Below are positions 34,799 to 44,336 of a stretch of DNA of 64,000 bases, piece by piece; within the stretch, counting starts at the first letter, position 1, and every line of letters starts with the position of its first letter. The notes beneath the pieces were generated by a model, which was not told the origin of the DNA, did no database searches, and was given only the letters and a program-made list of their open reading frames with translations. The translations under genes were made by a program, and so were the position numbers. The stretch covers positions 1-64,000 of the forward strand of contig NZ_JASCIS010000009.1 of the NCBI RefSeq assembly GCF_029968015.1, given 5' to 3'. This DNA is from Streptomyces luteolus. Its GTDB lineage: Bacteria > Actinomycetota > Actinomycetes > Streptomycetales > Streptomycetaceae.

Positions 34799-35386
34799 AT
34801 GAGCGCGGCGCCACAGCGGCGCGAGGAGATCCTGGCCACCGCCGCCGAGGTGTTCGCCGCCCAGGGCTACAACGCCACCACCGTCCGCGAGATCGCGGAC
34901 GCCGCGGGCATGCTCGCGGGCAGCCTCTACTACCACTTCGACTCCAAGGAGTCGATGCTCGACGAGATCCTCTCCACCTTCCTGGACGAGCTGTGGGCCC
35001 GGTACGACGCCGTGCTCGCGGCCGGGCTCGGACCCAGGGAGACCCTGGAGGCCCTCGTGATCGAGTCCTTCCGGGAGATCGACCGGCACCGTGCCGCCGT
35101 CGCCATCTACCAGCGGGAGTCCAAGCACCTCCTGGCCCAGCCGCGCTTCGGCTATCTCGCCGGCTCGCAGGCGCAGTTCGAGAAGGCGTGGCTCGGCACC
35201 CTGGAGCGAGGAGTCGCCACCGAGGCGTTCCGCGCGGACCTCGACATCCGGCTCACCTACCGCTTCGTGCGCGACACCGTGTGGGTCGCCGCGTCCTGGT
35301 ACCGGCCGGACGGACCCAGCAGCGCCGAGGAGATCGCCGGGCAGTACCTGTCGACGGTCCTTGAGGGCATCGCCCCGCGCGCGTGA
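34799..35386 (+). CDS. kstR2: TetR-family repressor KstR2
   Basis: This is a 195-residue TetR regulator. The DNA-binding domain is at about residues 8-55 (TTVREIADAAGMLAGSLYYH). The ligand domain has IYQRESKHLLAQPRFGYLAG and a closing YRFVRDTVWVAASWYRPDGP, a pattern matching KstR2 of Mycobacterium. KstR2 responds to HIP-CoA and represses the C/D-ring genes. It lies inside the operon it would control, and two KstR2-like sites flank the cluster. GTG at 34796 directly before the ATG is an alternative start. Confidence 0.9.
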   Translation: MSAAPQRREEILATAAEVFAAQGYNATTVREIADAAGMLAGSLYYHFDSKESMLDEILSTFLDELWARYDAVLAAGLGPRETLEALVIESFREIDRHRAAVAIYQRESKHLLAQPRFGYLAGSQAQFEKAWLGTLERGVATEAFRADLDIRLTYRFVRDTVWVAASWYRPDGPSSAEEIAGQYLSTVLEGIAPRA

Positions 35387-35414
35387 CACTGAAGATACGG
35401 ACAAGGGAGTGACC

Positions 35415-36572
35415 ATGGCCGAGGCCTACATAGTCGAGGCGGTTCGCACACCGGTCGGCAGGCGGAACGGCGGGCTTGCCGCCGTGCACCCCGCCGACCT
35501 GGGCGCACACGTACTCAAGGCGCTCATGGAGCGCGCGGGCGCCGAGCCCGCGGCCGTCGAGGACGTCGTCTTCGGCTGCCTGGACACCGTCGGCCCGCAG
35601 GCCGGCGACATCGCCCGCACCGCCTGGCTGGCCGCCGGGCTGCCGGAGGAGGTGCCCGGCGTCACCGTGGACCGCCAGTGCGGCTCGTCCCAGCAGGCCG
35701 TGCACTTCGCCGCCCAGGCGGTGCTCTCCGGCACCAGCGACCTGGTCGTCGCGGGCGGCGTGCAGAACATGTCGCAGGTGCCCATCGCCTTCGCCAGCCG
35801 GCAGGCCGTCGACCCGCTCGGCCTGCCCGAGCCGAGCCCGTACGCGGGCGAGGGCTGGCGGGCCCGCTACGGCGACCAGCCCGTCAACCAGTTCCACGGC
35901 GCCGAGCTCATCGCGGAGAAGTGGGACATCAGCAGGCGCGACATGGAGGAGTTCGCGCTCCGCTCCCACCAGCGGGCCGCCCGCGCCATCGACGAGGGCC
36001 GCTTCGACCGCGAGACCGTCGCGTACGGGGACGTCGTCCACGACGAGGGCCCGCGCTGCGACACCAGCCTGGAGAAGATGGCAGGGCTCCAACCCCTGGT
36101 CGAGGGCGGCCGGTTGACCGCCGCGGTCTCCTCGCAGGTCTCCGACGGCGCCTCCGCGATGCTCCTGGCGAGCGAGCGCGCCGTACGGGAGCACGGGCTC
36201 ACCCCGCGCGCCCGGATCCACCACCTGTCGGTGCGCGGCGAGGACCCGATCCGGATGCTGTCGGCGCCGATCCCGGCGACCGCGTACGCCCTGAAGAAGG
36301 CCGGGATGTCGCTCGACCGGATCGACCTGGTCGAGATCAACGAGGCGTTCGCGTCCGTGGTCCTCGCCTGGCTGAAGGAGACCGGCGCCGACCCGGAGAA
36401 GGTCAATGTCAACGGCGGCGCCATCGCACTCGGCCACCCGCTCGGCGCGACCGGCACCAAGCTGATGACCACGCTCCTGCACGAACTGGAGCGCACCGGC
36501 GGCCGGTTCGGCCTGCAGACCATGTGCGAGGGCGGCGGCCAGGCCAACGTGACGATCATCGAACGGCTCTGA
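35415..36572 (+). CDS. fadA6: Acetyl-CoA acetyltransferase (thiolase) FadA6
   Basis: This is a 385-residue thiolase. The nucleophilic Cys lies in VTVDRQCGSSQQAVHFAAQ, the His in NGGAIALGHPLGATGTKL, and the second Cys in MCEGGGQANV. FadA6 works late in C/D-ring degradation in mycobacteria, where it is also adjacent to kstR2. The start at 35415 follows AAGGGAG. A strong hairpin lies past its stop. Confidence 0.92.
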   Translation: MAEAYIVEAVRTPVGRRNGGLAAVHPADLGAHVLKALMERAGAEPAAVEDVVFGCLDTVGPQAGDIARTAWLAAGLPEEVPGVTVDRQCGSSQQAVHFAAQAVLSGTSDLVVAGGVQNMSQVPIAFASRQAVDPLGLPEPSPYAGEGWRARYGDQPVNQFHGAELIAEKWDISRRDMEEFALRSHQRAARAIDEGRFDRETVAYGDVVHDEGPRCDTSLEKMAGLQPLVEGGRLTAAVSSQVSDGASAMLLASERAVREHGLTPRARIHHLSVRGEDPIRMLSAPIPATAYALKKAGMSLDRIDLVEINEAFASVVLAWLKETGADPEKVNVNGGAIALGHPLGATGTKLMTTLLHELERTGGRFGLQTMCEGGGQANVTIIERL

Positions 36573-36604
36573 GCCCCCGGATCTCCGCCGGCTGAAGCAG
36601 CAGA

Positions 36605-36642
36605 GCCCGCGGGTCCGGGGCGGCACTCCCGGACCCGCGGGC
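36605..36642. terminator. Bidirectional hairpin between fadA6 and DABB gene
   Basis: A perfect 15-bp stem (36605-36619 with 36628-36642) closes an 8-nt loop. It separates the convergent fadA6 operon and the minus-strand DABB gene. Confidence 0.88.
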
Positions 36643-36664
36643 CTGTGCTGTGTGCCGCGTGCGC

Positions 36665-37261
36665 TCAGCCGTCCACCAGAACCGCCCGCCCGCTCCAGCG
36701 GAACAGATGCGCCACGAACGGCTCGACGATGCCGCCGCCCGGTGCCTCGCCGTCGAACCAGCGGTCCACGCAGGTCCAGTGGAAGGCATGGCCGAGATAC
36801 TCCCCGGTCAGGCCCTCGACGTCGGCGAACTCCTGCTCCCAGACGTGCGTCCAGCGGCTCGGCGTACGCGTCCGGTCCACCCGGCTCAGCGCCCACGAGC
36901 GGATCGTGGTGATGTGCTCGGGCATGGCGAGGAGATCCGCCTCCAGGCGCGCGACGAGCTCCGCCGGTGTGCCGGGCCGGACCGCGAGCAGCAGGGTGCG
37001 CTTCACGCGCGGTCCGTCGAGCGGCTCGGCACGGGCCCGCACGGGCGCGAGCGCCACCGCGTCCGGCGGCACCGGCAGGCCGAGCCTGGCGGCGACCTCG
37101 CCGGGCGACCGCTCGGACGTGAGGTCCCAGGTGGCGCCCTGACCACCGAAACTGCCCGGCAGATCGGGCCCGACCACCGACGCGGACACCCCGTCCGCAG
37201 TCCCCGCCTTCTCGTACGGTTCGCACCCCTCGGCCGGGAGCAGGGCCACCCAGCGGGTCAT
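36665..37261 (-). CDS. DABB-domain (stress-responsive barrel) protein
   Basis: This is a 198-residue cytoplasmic protein. The C-terminal half carries a dimeric alpha/beta-barrel domain with WALSRVDRTRTPSRWTHVWE, EQEFADVEGLTGEYLGHAFH and a CVDRWFDGEAPGG end. Such domains include small enzymes and binding proteins. The N-terminal half also looks barrel-like. It overlaps the Cys-repeat barrel gene by 4 nt. Its place between fadA6 and ipdC suggests a role with steroid intermediates, but no reaction can be assigned. Confidence 0.82.
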   Translation of the reverse strand: MTRWVALLPAEGCEPYEKAGTADGVSASVVGPDLPGSFGGQGATWDLTSERSPGEVAARLGLPVPPDAVALAPVRARAEPLDGPRVKRTLLLAVRPGTPAELVARLEADLLAMPEHITTIRSWALSRVDRTRTPSRWTHVWEQEFADVEGLTGEYLGHAFHWTCVDRWFDGEAPGGGIVEPFVAHLFRWSGRAVLVDG

Positions 37262-37686
37262 GCGGGCACCTCCGTGGTCACGGATTCGAGGTCCACCGGC
37301 TGGAGCACCTGGCGGTCACGGCTGACGGCGAGCGCGTCCGTACGCGCCCAGAACTCGGGGACGCTCGGGTCCCGGTTGGCGGCCGAGCGGGCGGCGTAGA
37401 ACGCGCGGGCGTCCGGCAGCGACCACAGGACGCGGACGGCCACCGTGTCCGGGCCGGTCCAGCTCTGCCACATCCGCGCCACGGACATGCCGCGCTCGCG
37501 GGCGCCCGGCAGGTACTCGGCGCGCCAACTCCGCAGCCAGGGCTCGACGTCGGGCACCGCGAGGACGACGAGGTCGAGAACTTCGACCCCGCAGGCCTCG
37601 CAGGCCCCGCAGTCCCGGCAGTCCCCGCAGTCCCCGCAGGCCCGGCAGTCCCGGCAGTTCCCGCAGTCCCCGCAGGACGGGCTCAC
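37258..37686 (-). CDS. Barrel-type protein with N-terminal CXX repeats
   Basis: This is a 142-residue protein. Residues 5-33 are a tripeptide array in which cysteine recurs every third residue (CGDCGNCRDCRACGDC and onward), ten cysteines in all. The rest (VEVLDLVVLAVPDVEPWLRS, then MSVARMWQSWTGPDTVAVRV) looks like an EthD/DABB-type barrel. The GTG start overlaps the phosphatase stop (GTGA), so the repeat is probably translated. No start codon follows the repeat before the barrel. The repeat could bind metal or may be a neutral microsatellite expansion. Confidence 0.72.
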   Translation of the reverse strand: MSPSCGDCGNCRDCRACGDCGDCRDCGACEACGVEVLDLVVLAVPDVEPWLRSWRAEYLPGARERGMSVARMWQSWTGPDTVAVRVLWSLPDARAFYAARSAANRDPSVPEFWARTDALAVSRDRQVLQPVDLESVTTEVPA

Positions 37687-38615
37687 CTCACCAGCCTGGC
37701 GCGGAGCTTGTGCAGCGTGGACCGGTCCAGGCCCAGGCCATCGGTGAGGTAGCGGTCGAGGCCGCCGTGCTCCTTCTCCACCTGGTCGAGGGCCTCGTCC
37801 AGGTAGTCCTCGCGGACTTCCTGGAGGGGGATGAGCAGGTCAGGGTTCTCCATGTAGCCGCCGGCCTTCAGGCCCTCGCGGGTCTTGCGGTCGGCCTCGG
37901 CCCGGTACTCGTTGGACCGCAGATACTCCTTCTCCGCCTTCTCGGCCGGTACGCCGACGGCACGCAGCAGTACGTACGCCGTCCAGCCGGTGCGGTCCTT
38001 GCCCGAGGTGCAGTGGAAGAGGAGCGGGGCCTTGTCGCGCTGCGCGAGGTCGCGGAGCGTCGCCGCGAACTGGCCGCGGCTCTCCGGGGAGATGACGAAG
38101 GAGCGGTAGATCTCCTTCATCATCCGTTCGGCCTTGCCGTCGCCGAGCATCTCCTGCTGCTTGACCGGGTCCTTGGACCCGATGGCCTCCATCGTCTTGG
38201 CGTAGAGGCCGCTGTCGTCGATGGGCCGGGCCGTCACGTCGAGGCCCTTGGGGAGCCGGTCGGCGCCCTCCTGCTCGACCTCGAAGGGGACGCGGTAGTC
38301 GATGACGGTACGCAGGTCGAGGGAGTCGAGCTTGCGGACGTCGGCGTCGGTCAGCTTGGCGAGGGAGTCGGCGCGGAAGACCCGCCCGGCGCGCAGCCGC
38401 TTACCGTGCTCGGTGCGCAGGCCGCCCAGGTCGCGGACGTTGACGGCGCCTTCGAGCTCGACGAGGCCGCCGGAGGCCGTACGCCCCTGGGATACGGGCT
38501 TCGCCGGAGCGTCGGCGGACGACGGGGACTCGGCCGACGAACACGAGGTGAGGGTGGTGAGCAGCGCGGCCGAGACGAGACCGGCGGCGGTGCGGCGGAT
38601 TCGGATGGTACGCAC
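37683..38615 (-). CDS. Tyrosine-protein phosphatase-like lipoprotein
   Basis: This is a 310-residue exported protein. An LTSC lipobox ends the signal peptide, placing the acylated C25 at the outer membrane face. The catalytic signature is HCTSGKDRTG with C202 and R208, and NVRDLGGLRTEHGKRLRAGR is the usual N-terminal motif of the Y_phosphatase3/IphP family. I chose GTG at 38615, with CAGGAG upstream; an open frame extends further but through tandem repeats. It is coupled to the CXX-repeat barrel gene. An extracellular phosphatase in a steroid cluster is unexpected. Confidence 0.88.
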   Translation of the reverse strand: MRTIRIRRTAAGLVSAALLTTLTSCSSAESPSSADAPAKPVSQGRTASGGLVELEGAVNVRDLGGLRTEHGKRLRAGRVFRADSLAKLTDADVRKLDSLDLRTVIDYRVPFEVEQEGADRLPKGLDVTARPIDDSGLYAKTMEAIGSKDPVKQQEMLGDGKAERMMKEIYRSFVISPESRGQFAATLRDLAQRDKAPLLFHCTSGKDRTGWTAYVLLRAVGVPAEKAEKEYLRSNEYRAEADRKTREGLKAGGYMENPDLLIPLQEVREDYLDEALDQVEKEHGGLDRYLTDGLGLDRSTLHKLRARLVR

Positions 38616-38639
38616 GGAGATCAACTCCTGGGCGTAGTA

Positions 38640-38703
38640 GGGAAATTGGGGGAAAGCTGCAGGGAAATTGAGGGAAAGTCGCAGGGAAATTGAGGGAGAG
38701 GGG
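38640..38703. repeat. 22-bp tandem repeat, three copies
   Basis: Units at 38640-38661, 38662-38683 and 38684-38703 share the start GGGAAATTG(A/G)GGGA. The array lies just upstream of the phosphatase gene and downstream of ipdC, in the likely promoter or leader. Confidence 0.85.
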
Positions 38704-38727
38704 AGAAGACCGAGAAGGCGTACGGGT

Positions 38728-39795
38728 TCAGGCGCCCGGGACCGGCAGCGCCCGCAGCGTGGACTGGGCCTCACGCATGACGCGGTCGACGAGTTCGGCG
38801 CACGAGGGCAGGTCGTCGATGAGCCCGGCGACCTGGCCGGAGGCCATCACGCCGAGGTCGGTGCGGCCGTCCACCATGGAGGCCTTGAGCAGCATGGGGG
38901 TGTTGGCGGCGAGCAGGATCTGGCTCCACGTCAGGTCCTTGCCGTGCTTCATCGCGAGCCCGTCACGGACGAGCCCGGCCCAGCTCATCCCGGTCTCCCG
39001 CCGGAACGCCGAGGCGTGCCGTACGGCCCGGAGGAGCGAGCTGACCCGGCCGGAGCGCTCAAGACCGTCGACCATTTCGGTGCGCAGCATCCGGTGCGGC
39101 AGCCCGTCGACCTTGGTGGTGAGCGTGACGTCCTTGACGGTCGCCGCGAGGTAGCGGGCCTTGACGGCGTCCGGGACGGTCGAGTCCGAGGTGAGCAGGA
39201 AGCGGGTGCCCATCGCGACGCCGGCCGCGCCGTAGGCGAGCGCGGCGACCAGGCCGCGCCCGTCGTGGAAGCCGCCCGCCGCGATCACCGGGATGTCCAC
39301 GGCGTCCACGACCTGCGGGAGCAGCACGGTCGTCGCGACGTCCCCGGTGTGCCCGCCGCCCTCGCCGCCCTGCACCACCACGGCGTCGGCGCCCCAGGCG
39401 GCGACCTTCTCGGCGTGCCGGCGCGCGCCGATCGACGGGATGACGACCACCCCGGCCTCCTTGAGGCGGGCGATCAGCTCACGGGACGGGGCGAGCGCGA
39501 AGGAGGCGATCTTCACGCCCTCGTCCACGATCACGCGGACCCGCTCCTCCGCGTCGCCCGCGTCCGCCCGCAGATTCACCCCGAACGGCGCGTCCGTACG
39601 GGACTTGACCTCGCGTACGGCCGAACGCAGCTGGTCGACCGTCATGGTGGCCGAGGCGAGAATCCCGAGCGCGCCCGCGTCGGCCGAGGCGGAGACCAGG
39701 CGCGGGCCCGCCACCCAGCCCATCCCGGTCTGCACGATCGGGTGCCGCACGCCGACCAGTTCGGTGAGCCGGGTGGGCAGGGAGAGATCGCTCAT
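38728..39795 (-). CDS. ipdC: Flavin-dependent oxidoreductase IpdC
   Basis: This is a 355-residue FMN-binding barrel of the nitronate-monooxygenase-like group. Visible motifs are PIVQTGMGWVAGPRLVSASA, VVVQGGEGGGHTGDVATTVL and IAAGGFHDGRGLVAALAYGA. IpdC (Rv3553) acts on the 5-hydroxy indanone-carboxyl-CoA in C/D-ring degradation. The gene order ipdC-ipdB-ipdA-echA20 is the same as in mycobacteria. It overlaps ipdB by 4 nt. Confidence 0.9.
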   Translation of the reverse strand: MSDLSLPTRLTELVGVRHPIVQTGMGWVAGPRLVSASADAGALGILASATMTVDQLRSAVREVKSRTDAPFGVNLRADAGDAEERVRVIVDEGVKIASFALAPSRELIARLKEAGVVVIPSIGARRHAEKVAAWGADAVVVQGGEGGGHTGDVATTVLLPQVVDAVDIPVIAAGGFHDGRGLVAALAYGAAGVAMGTRFLLTSDSTVPDAVKARYLAATVKDVTLTTKVDGLPHRMLRTEMVDGLERSGRVSSLLRAVRHASAFRRETGMSWAGLVRDGLAMKHGKDLTWSQILLAANTPMLLKASMVDGRTDLGVMASGQVAGLIDDLPSCAELVDRVMREAQSTLRALPVPGA

Positions 39796-40558
39796 GTTGT
39801 CGGCACCTCGCGCTCGCGCAGCCCCTTCGGGTCGATGACCTCGCGCACCAGCCGCAGCTCCTCGGGCTCGGGCGCGCGGGTGTACGGGACGTCGTCCGGT
39901 ACGACGAGAGCGAAGCCGGTGGCCTCGCGCACCTGGTCGAGGGTGACGCCGGGGTGCAGGGAGCGCAGCCGCATCGTCCGGTCCGGCGTCTCGAAGTCGA
40001 ACACGCCCAGGTCGCTGATGACTTGGGGGATGCGGTGGTAGCGGGTCGCGGAGGGCCCGGCAGCGGCGGCACGGTCGTACCCGACGCCGCTCACCATGTC
40101 GACCTGCTCGACGAAGACCCGTGTGGAGTGCTTCGGCACCCAGTAACTCGTCGGGTTGTTCAGCGTGTTGACCGGCGCGCCGCGCACCCCGAGCAGCTGC
40201 CGCTTGGGCCGCGCCCAGTCGCCGATGCAGGAGATGTTCTGGTTGCCGTGCCGGTCGAGCTGGGAGGCGCCCATCATCACGTGCCGCCGCCCCGTCGCGA
40301 CCAGGGCCAGGTGCTGGCGGTAGGGCAGCCAGCCCTCCACCACCTCGGCCTCGGCGCCGACCGCCGGGACGTCGCCGATCAGCAGTGCCTCGCCGTCGGT
40401 GAGGAGCAGTTCGGGGGAGAAGGTGAGCTTCGCGAGCCGGGCCCCGATCATGGGGACGGTGCCCATGGGGCTGGCGAGCACTTCGCCCGCGCCGCGCCAG
40501 GCCTCGGCGCAGGCCACCACGCAGTACTCGGCGCGGGTCGCTGTGGTTGCGGCGGTGC

Positions 40559-40562
<4 letters not shown>
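39792..40562 (-). CDS. ipdB: Ring-cleaving hydrolase subunit IpdB
   Basis: This is a 256-residue protein with the fold of the beta subunit of class I CoA-transferases (FSPELLLTDGEALLIGDVPA, LVATGRRHVMMGASQLDRHG). IpdAB opens the last steroid ring (ring C) by a hydrolytic retro-Claisen-type reaction in mycobacteria. It overlaps ipdA and ipdC by 4 nt each, which supports a fixed subunit ratio. Confidence 0.92.
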
Positions 40563-41424
<862 letters not shown>

Positions 41425-41428
<4 letters not shown>

Positions 41429-42198
41429 GACTGGTTCTCCTTTCCAGTGTTCGCCGCGCCGGAGTCGCCGAAGGTGTCGCGGACCCGGTCGGCGACGCCG
41501 CTGAGGTTGGCCTCGAAGGTGAAGCCCTGCTCGAAGCGGTAGCTGCGGCGTACGTCGACGGGGTCGATGCCGTTGATCGCGGCCTTGGCGAGCCGGATCA
41601 GATAGCCGTCCTTCGCGGCGATCTCCCGCGCCAACTCCAGTACGGCGTCCAGGAGTTGAGCACGCGGCACGACCTGCCACACCGAGCCGTGCCGGTGCAG
41701 TTCGTCCGCTGTGGCGGTGCGCGAGGTGTAGTACAGGGCCCGCATCAGATGCTGCGGGACGAGGCGGGCCAGATGCGTGGCGGCGCCGAGCGCGCCCCGG
41801 TCCAGCTCCGGCAGGCCGAACGTGGCGTCCTCGCTGGCCACGATCGCGTCCGCGTTGCCGACGAGCCCGATCCCGCCGCCCAGGCAGAAGCCGTGCACGG
41901 CCGCGACGACGGGGACCTCGCAGTCGTAGACCGCCGCGAACGCCTCGTAGCAGCCGCGGTTGGCGCCGATCAGCGCCTCGTGCCCGTCCGTCCGCTGGAC
42001 CTCCTTGATGTCGACGCCCGCGTTGAACCCGCGCCCCTCGGCGGTGAGCACCACGCAGCGCACCTTCGGGTCGGCCCCGGTGGCGCGCACCGCGGCCGCC
42101 AGGTCGTACCAGCCCTGTACGGGAAGGGCGTTGACGGGCGGGAAGTCCACGGTGACGACCGCGATGCCCTCTTCCGGGGCGGAGGTGGAGACACCCAT
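41425..42198 (-). CDS. echA20: Ring D hydrolase EchA20 (crotonase family)
   Basis: This is a 257-residue crotonase-fold enzyme. Oxyanion-hole segments are GFNAGVDIKEVQ and GFCLGGGIGLVGNADAI. EchA20 hydrolyses ring D of the steroid-derived bicyclic enone in mycobacteria. The late FTFEANLSGVADRVRDTF segment fits that subgroup as I recall. It is the first gene of the echA20-ipdA-ipdB-ipdC operon and follows a KstR2-like operator. Confidence 0.9.
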
Positions 42199-42216
42199 GA
42201 GCGAATCAGCTACCTT

Positions 42217-42236
42217 TCCACCAAACGTTTGTTAGG
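42217..42236. promoter_or_regulatory. Second KstR2-like operator
   Basis: Read on the minus strand the site is CCTAACAA-N4-TTGGTGGA, almost the same as the site at 32691-32710. The inner CAAACGTTTG is a perfect palindrome. It lies between divergent echA20 and the SDR at 42277, 19 nt upstream of the former. Confidence 0.75.
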
Positions 42237-42276
42237 CGGAAGATAGCAGCGGTTGCCCCGCTGCGGGAGGTGTCCC

Positions 42277-43053
42277 TTGGCAGCGATCATCGATCTGTCC
42301 GGAACGGTCGCCGTCGTCACCGGCGGCACCCGGGGCGTCGGCGCGGGCATCGCACGCGCTCTCCTCGAAGCGGGCGCGGACGTCGTGACCTGCGCCCGGC
42401 GCCCACCGGACGAGCCCGTCGAGGCGGCCGGGCGCACGGCCCGCTTCCACCCCATCGACCTGCGCGACGAGGACGCCGTCAGCGCCTTCTTCACGCAGGT
42501 CCGCGAGGAGTACGGGCGCCTCGACACCCTGGTCAACAACGCCGGGGGAGCGCCCTTCCGGATGCTCGGCGAGGGCGGGCCCGCGCGGCACGCCAGGGTC
42601 GTCGAGCTGAACCTGCTTGCCCCGCTCACCGCCTCGCTCGCCGCGTACGAGGTGATGCGCGGGCAGGCGGGCGGCGGGTCGATCGTGATGATCGGCAGCG
42701 TCAGCGGCACCCGGCCGTCGCCGGGGACGGCGGCCTACGGGGCGGCCAAGGCGGGCCTGGACAACCTCGCTGCCTCCATGGCCGTGGAGTGGGCGCCCGG
42801 GGTACGGGTCAACACCGTGGTGCTCGGCCCGGTCCGCACCGAGCTCTCCCATCTCCACTACGGCGACGAGGACGGTATCGCCGCCGTCGGCCGCACCGTG
42901 CCGCTCGGCCGGCTCGCCGAACCCGCCGACGTGGGCGACGCCTGCGTGTTCCTCGCCTCGCGGCGGGCCGCGTACGTCAGCGGGGCGAGCCTGCACGTGC
43001 ACGGCGGCGGGGAGCGGCCCGCGTTCCTCGACGCGGCCAACGTCAACAACTGA
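42277..43053 (+). CDS. SDR oxidoreductase in the KstR2-type regulon
   Basis: This is a 258-residue short-chain dehydrogenase. The cofactor motif is GGTRGVGAGIARALLEAGAD, the NNAG motif is present, and YGAAK is the catalytic pair. I chose TTG at 42277 because GGGAGG lies 5-6 nt upstream and the protein then begins directly at the fold (AAIIDLSGTVAVVTGG). In mycobacteria two SDR genes (Rv3548c, Rv3549c) lie next to echA20; this one is probably the Rv3549c counterpart. The steroid step is not settled. Confidence 0.85.
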   Translation: MAAIIDLSGTVAVVTGGTRGVGAGIARALLEAGADVVTCARRPPDEPVEAAGRTARFHPIDLRDEDAVSAFFTQVREEYGRLDTLVNNAGGAPFRMLGEGGPARHARVVELNLLAPLTASLAAYEVMRGQAGGGSIVMIGSVSGTRPSPGTAAYGAAKAGLDNLAASMAVEWAPGVRVNTVVLGPVRTELSHLHYGDEDGIAAVGRTVPLGRLAEPADVGDACVFLASRRAAYVSGASLHVHGGGERPAFLDAANVNN

Positions 43054-43090
43054 CCAATGAGGGGCGGGGTTTGTGCCAGGGACCGCCCTC

Positions 43091-43122
43091 CACACCTCCA
43101 CACCTCTACACCTCTACACCCT
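43091..43122. repeat. 8-bp tandem repeat, about four copies
   Basis: CACACCTC occurs twice, then TACACCTC and TACACCC(TC). The array lies in the 87-nt gap between the two SDR genes, upstream of the second gene's ribosome-binding site. Confidence 0.8.
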
Positions 43123-43140
43123 CCGTATCGGGAGTCAACC

Positions 43141-44061
43141 ATGAGCACGAGCACGGGAATCTGCGCAGGCCGCGTCGCCGTCGTCACCGGAGCCGGCCGC
43201 GGCCTCGGCCGGGCGCACGCCCTCGCCCTGGCCGCCGAAGGGGCCAAGGTCGTCGTGAACGACATCGGCGCCGCACTCGACGGCAGCGGCGCGGCGGCCG
43301 GACCCGCCGAGGAGGTCGCCCTGGAGATCCGGGCGGCGGGCGGGGAGGCGGTCGCGCACACCGGCGACATCGCTGTCTCCGACGGCGCGGCCTCGTTGAT
43401 CACCACGGCCCTGGACGCCTTCGGCCGCCTCGACACCCTGGTCAACAACGCGGGCTTCCTGCGCGACCGGATGCTCGTCAACCTCGACGAGGACGACTGG
43501 GACGCCGTCATGCGCGTCCACCTCAAGGGCCACTTCCTGCCCCTCAAGCACGCCGCCGCGCACTGGCGGGCCGAGGCCAAGGCGGGTCGTACGCCCGAGG
43601 CGCGGGTCGTCAACACCAGCTCCGGGGCAGGCCTGTTGGGCAGCGTCGGACAGGGCAACTACTCCGCGGCCAAGGCGGGCATCCTCGGGCTCACCCTGGT
43701 CGCCGCGGCGGAGATGGGCCGCTACGGGGTCCAGATCAACGCGATCGCGCCGGCCGCGCGCACCCGGATGACGGAGCAGACCTTCAAGGACACGATGGCG
43801 GCGCCGAGGGAGGGCGCGTTCGACGCGATGGCCCCGGAGAACGTCTCGCCACTCGTGGTGTGGCTGGGCTCCGCGGCCTCGGCGGGGGTCACGGGGCGGG
43901 TCTTCGAGGCGGAGGCGGGCCGGATCACGGTCATGGAGGGCTGGCACCCCGGGCCCACGGCGGACAAGGGGGCCCGCTGGACGCCTGCGGAGGCGGGCGA
44001 GACAACCCTGAAGCTACTGGCGTCCGCCCGGACCCCGGAGGGGGTGTACGGCGCGAGCTAG
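43141..44061 (+). CDS. SDR oxidoreductase, Rv3548c-like
   Basis: This is a 306-residue short-chain dehydrogenase of the longer type with GAGRGLGRAHALALAAEGAK, DIGAALDGSG and the catalytic YSAAK. The DIGAALDGSG-type segment is characteristic of the 17-beta-HSD4-like group acting on CoA esters. GGGAG precedes the ATG by 6 nt. It is the last gene before a hairpin of the common streptomycete type. It probably belongs with the C/D-ring genes; the substrate is not known. Confidence 0.86.
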   Translation: MSTSTGICAGRVAVVTGAGRGLGRAHALALAAEGAKVVVNDIGAALDGSGAAAGPAEEVALEIRAAGGEAVAHTGDIAVSDGAASLITTALDAFGRLDTLVNNAGFLRDRMLVNLDEDDWDAVMRVHLKGHFLPLKHAAAHWRAEAKAGRTPEARVVNTSSGAGLLGSVGQGNYSAAKAGILGLTLVAAAEMGRYGVQINAIAPAARTRMTEQTFKDTMAAPREGAFDAMAPENVSPLVVWLGSAASAGVTGRVFEAEAGRITVMEGWHPGPTADKGARWTPAEAGETTLKLLASARTPEGVYGAS

Positions 44062-44079
44062 GCGCCCCGAAAGGGGCGC
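44062..44079. terminator. GAAA-loop hairpin after the SDR operon
   Basis: A 7-bp stem GCGCCCC-GAAA-GGGGCGC begins right after the SDR stop codon. It is the first part of a repeat common in streptomycete intergenic DNA and would end the KstR2-side transcript. Confidence 0.75.
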
Positions 44080-44195
44080 GGGGAACTGCGCGAGCAACCA
44101 CGACGCAGGCGCGCCCGACCGACAGGGGCGCGGGGAACTGCGCGAGCAACCACGACGCAGGCGCGCCCGACCGACAGGGGCGCGGGGAACTGCGC
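44073..44195. repeat. 52-bp tandem repeat, 2.4 copies
   Basis: Units at 44073-44124 and 44125-44176, plus a partial third copy to about 44195, begin GGGGCGCGGGGAACTGCGCG. The first copy continues from the hairpin. A further copy, inverted, occurs at about 52318-52347. Confidence 0.85.
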
Positions 44196-44250
44196 AAACG
44201 GCACCCCCGACCACCCGCACGAATCCGGAGAACCCCCGGAAGGACCCCCT

Positions 44251-44267
44251 TTCCCGGTGAGCGGGAA
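44251..44267. promoter_or_regulatory. TTCCC-N7-GGGAA site upstream of hsaE
   Basis: The 17-bp inverted repeat TTCCC-GGTGAGC-GGGAA lies 70 nt before the hsaE start. It shares its pattern with five other sites in the second half of the cluster. I infer an operator of a common regulator, possibly the local IclR protein. Confidence 0.7.
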
Positions 44268-44336
44268 TTCGACCTCCACCTCAGGCCGACCCCCTGCCTA
44301 ACCTCCCCTGCACCCGACCCACCGCAGAGGATTCGT

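Noticed and set aside
44073..44195. Regular 52-bp units considered as a CRISPR array
   Set aside because: The units are contiguous without variable spacers, and no cas genes are near; it is a tandem copy of a known type of intergenic repeat.
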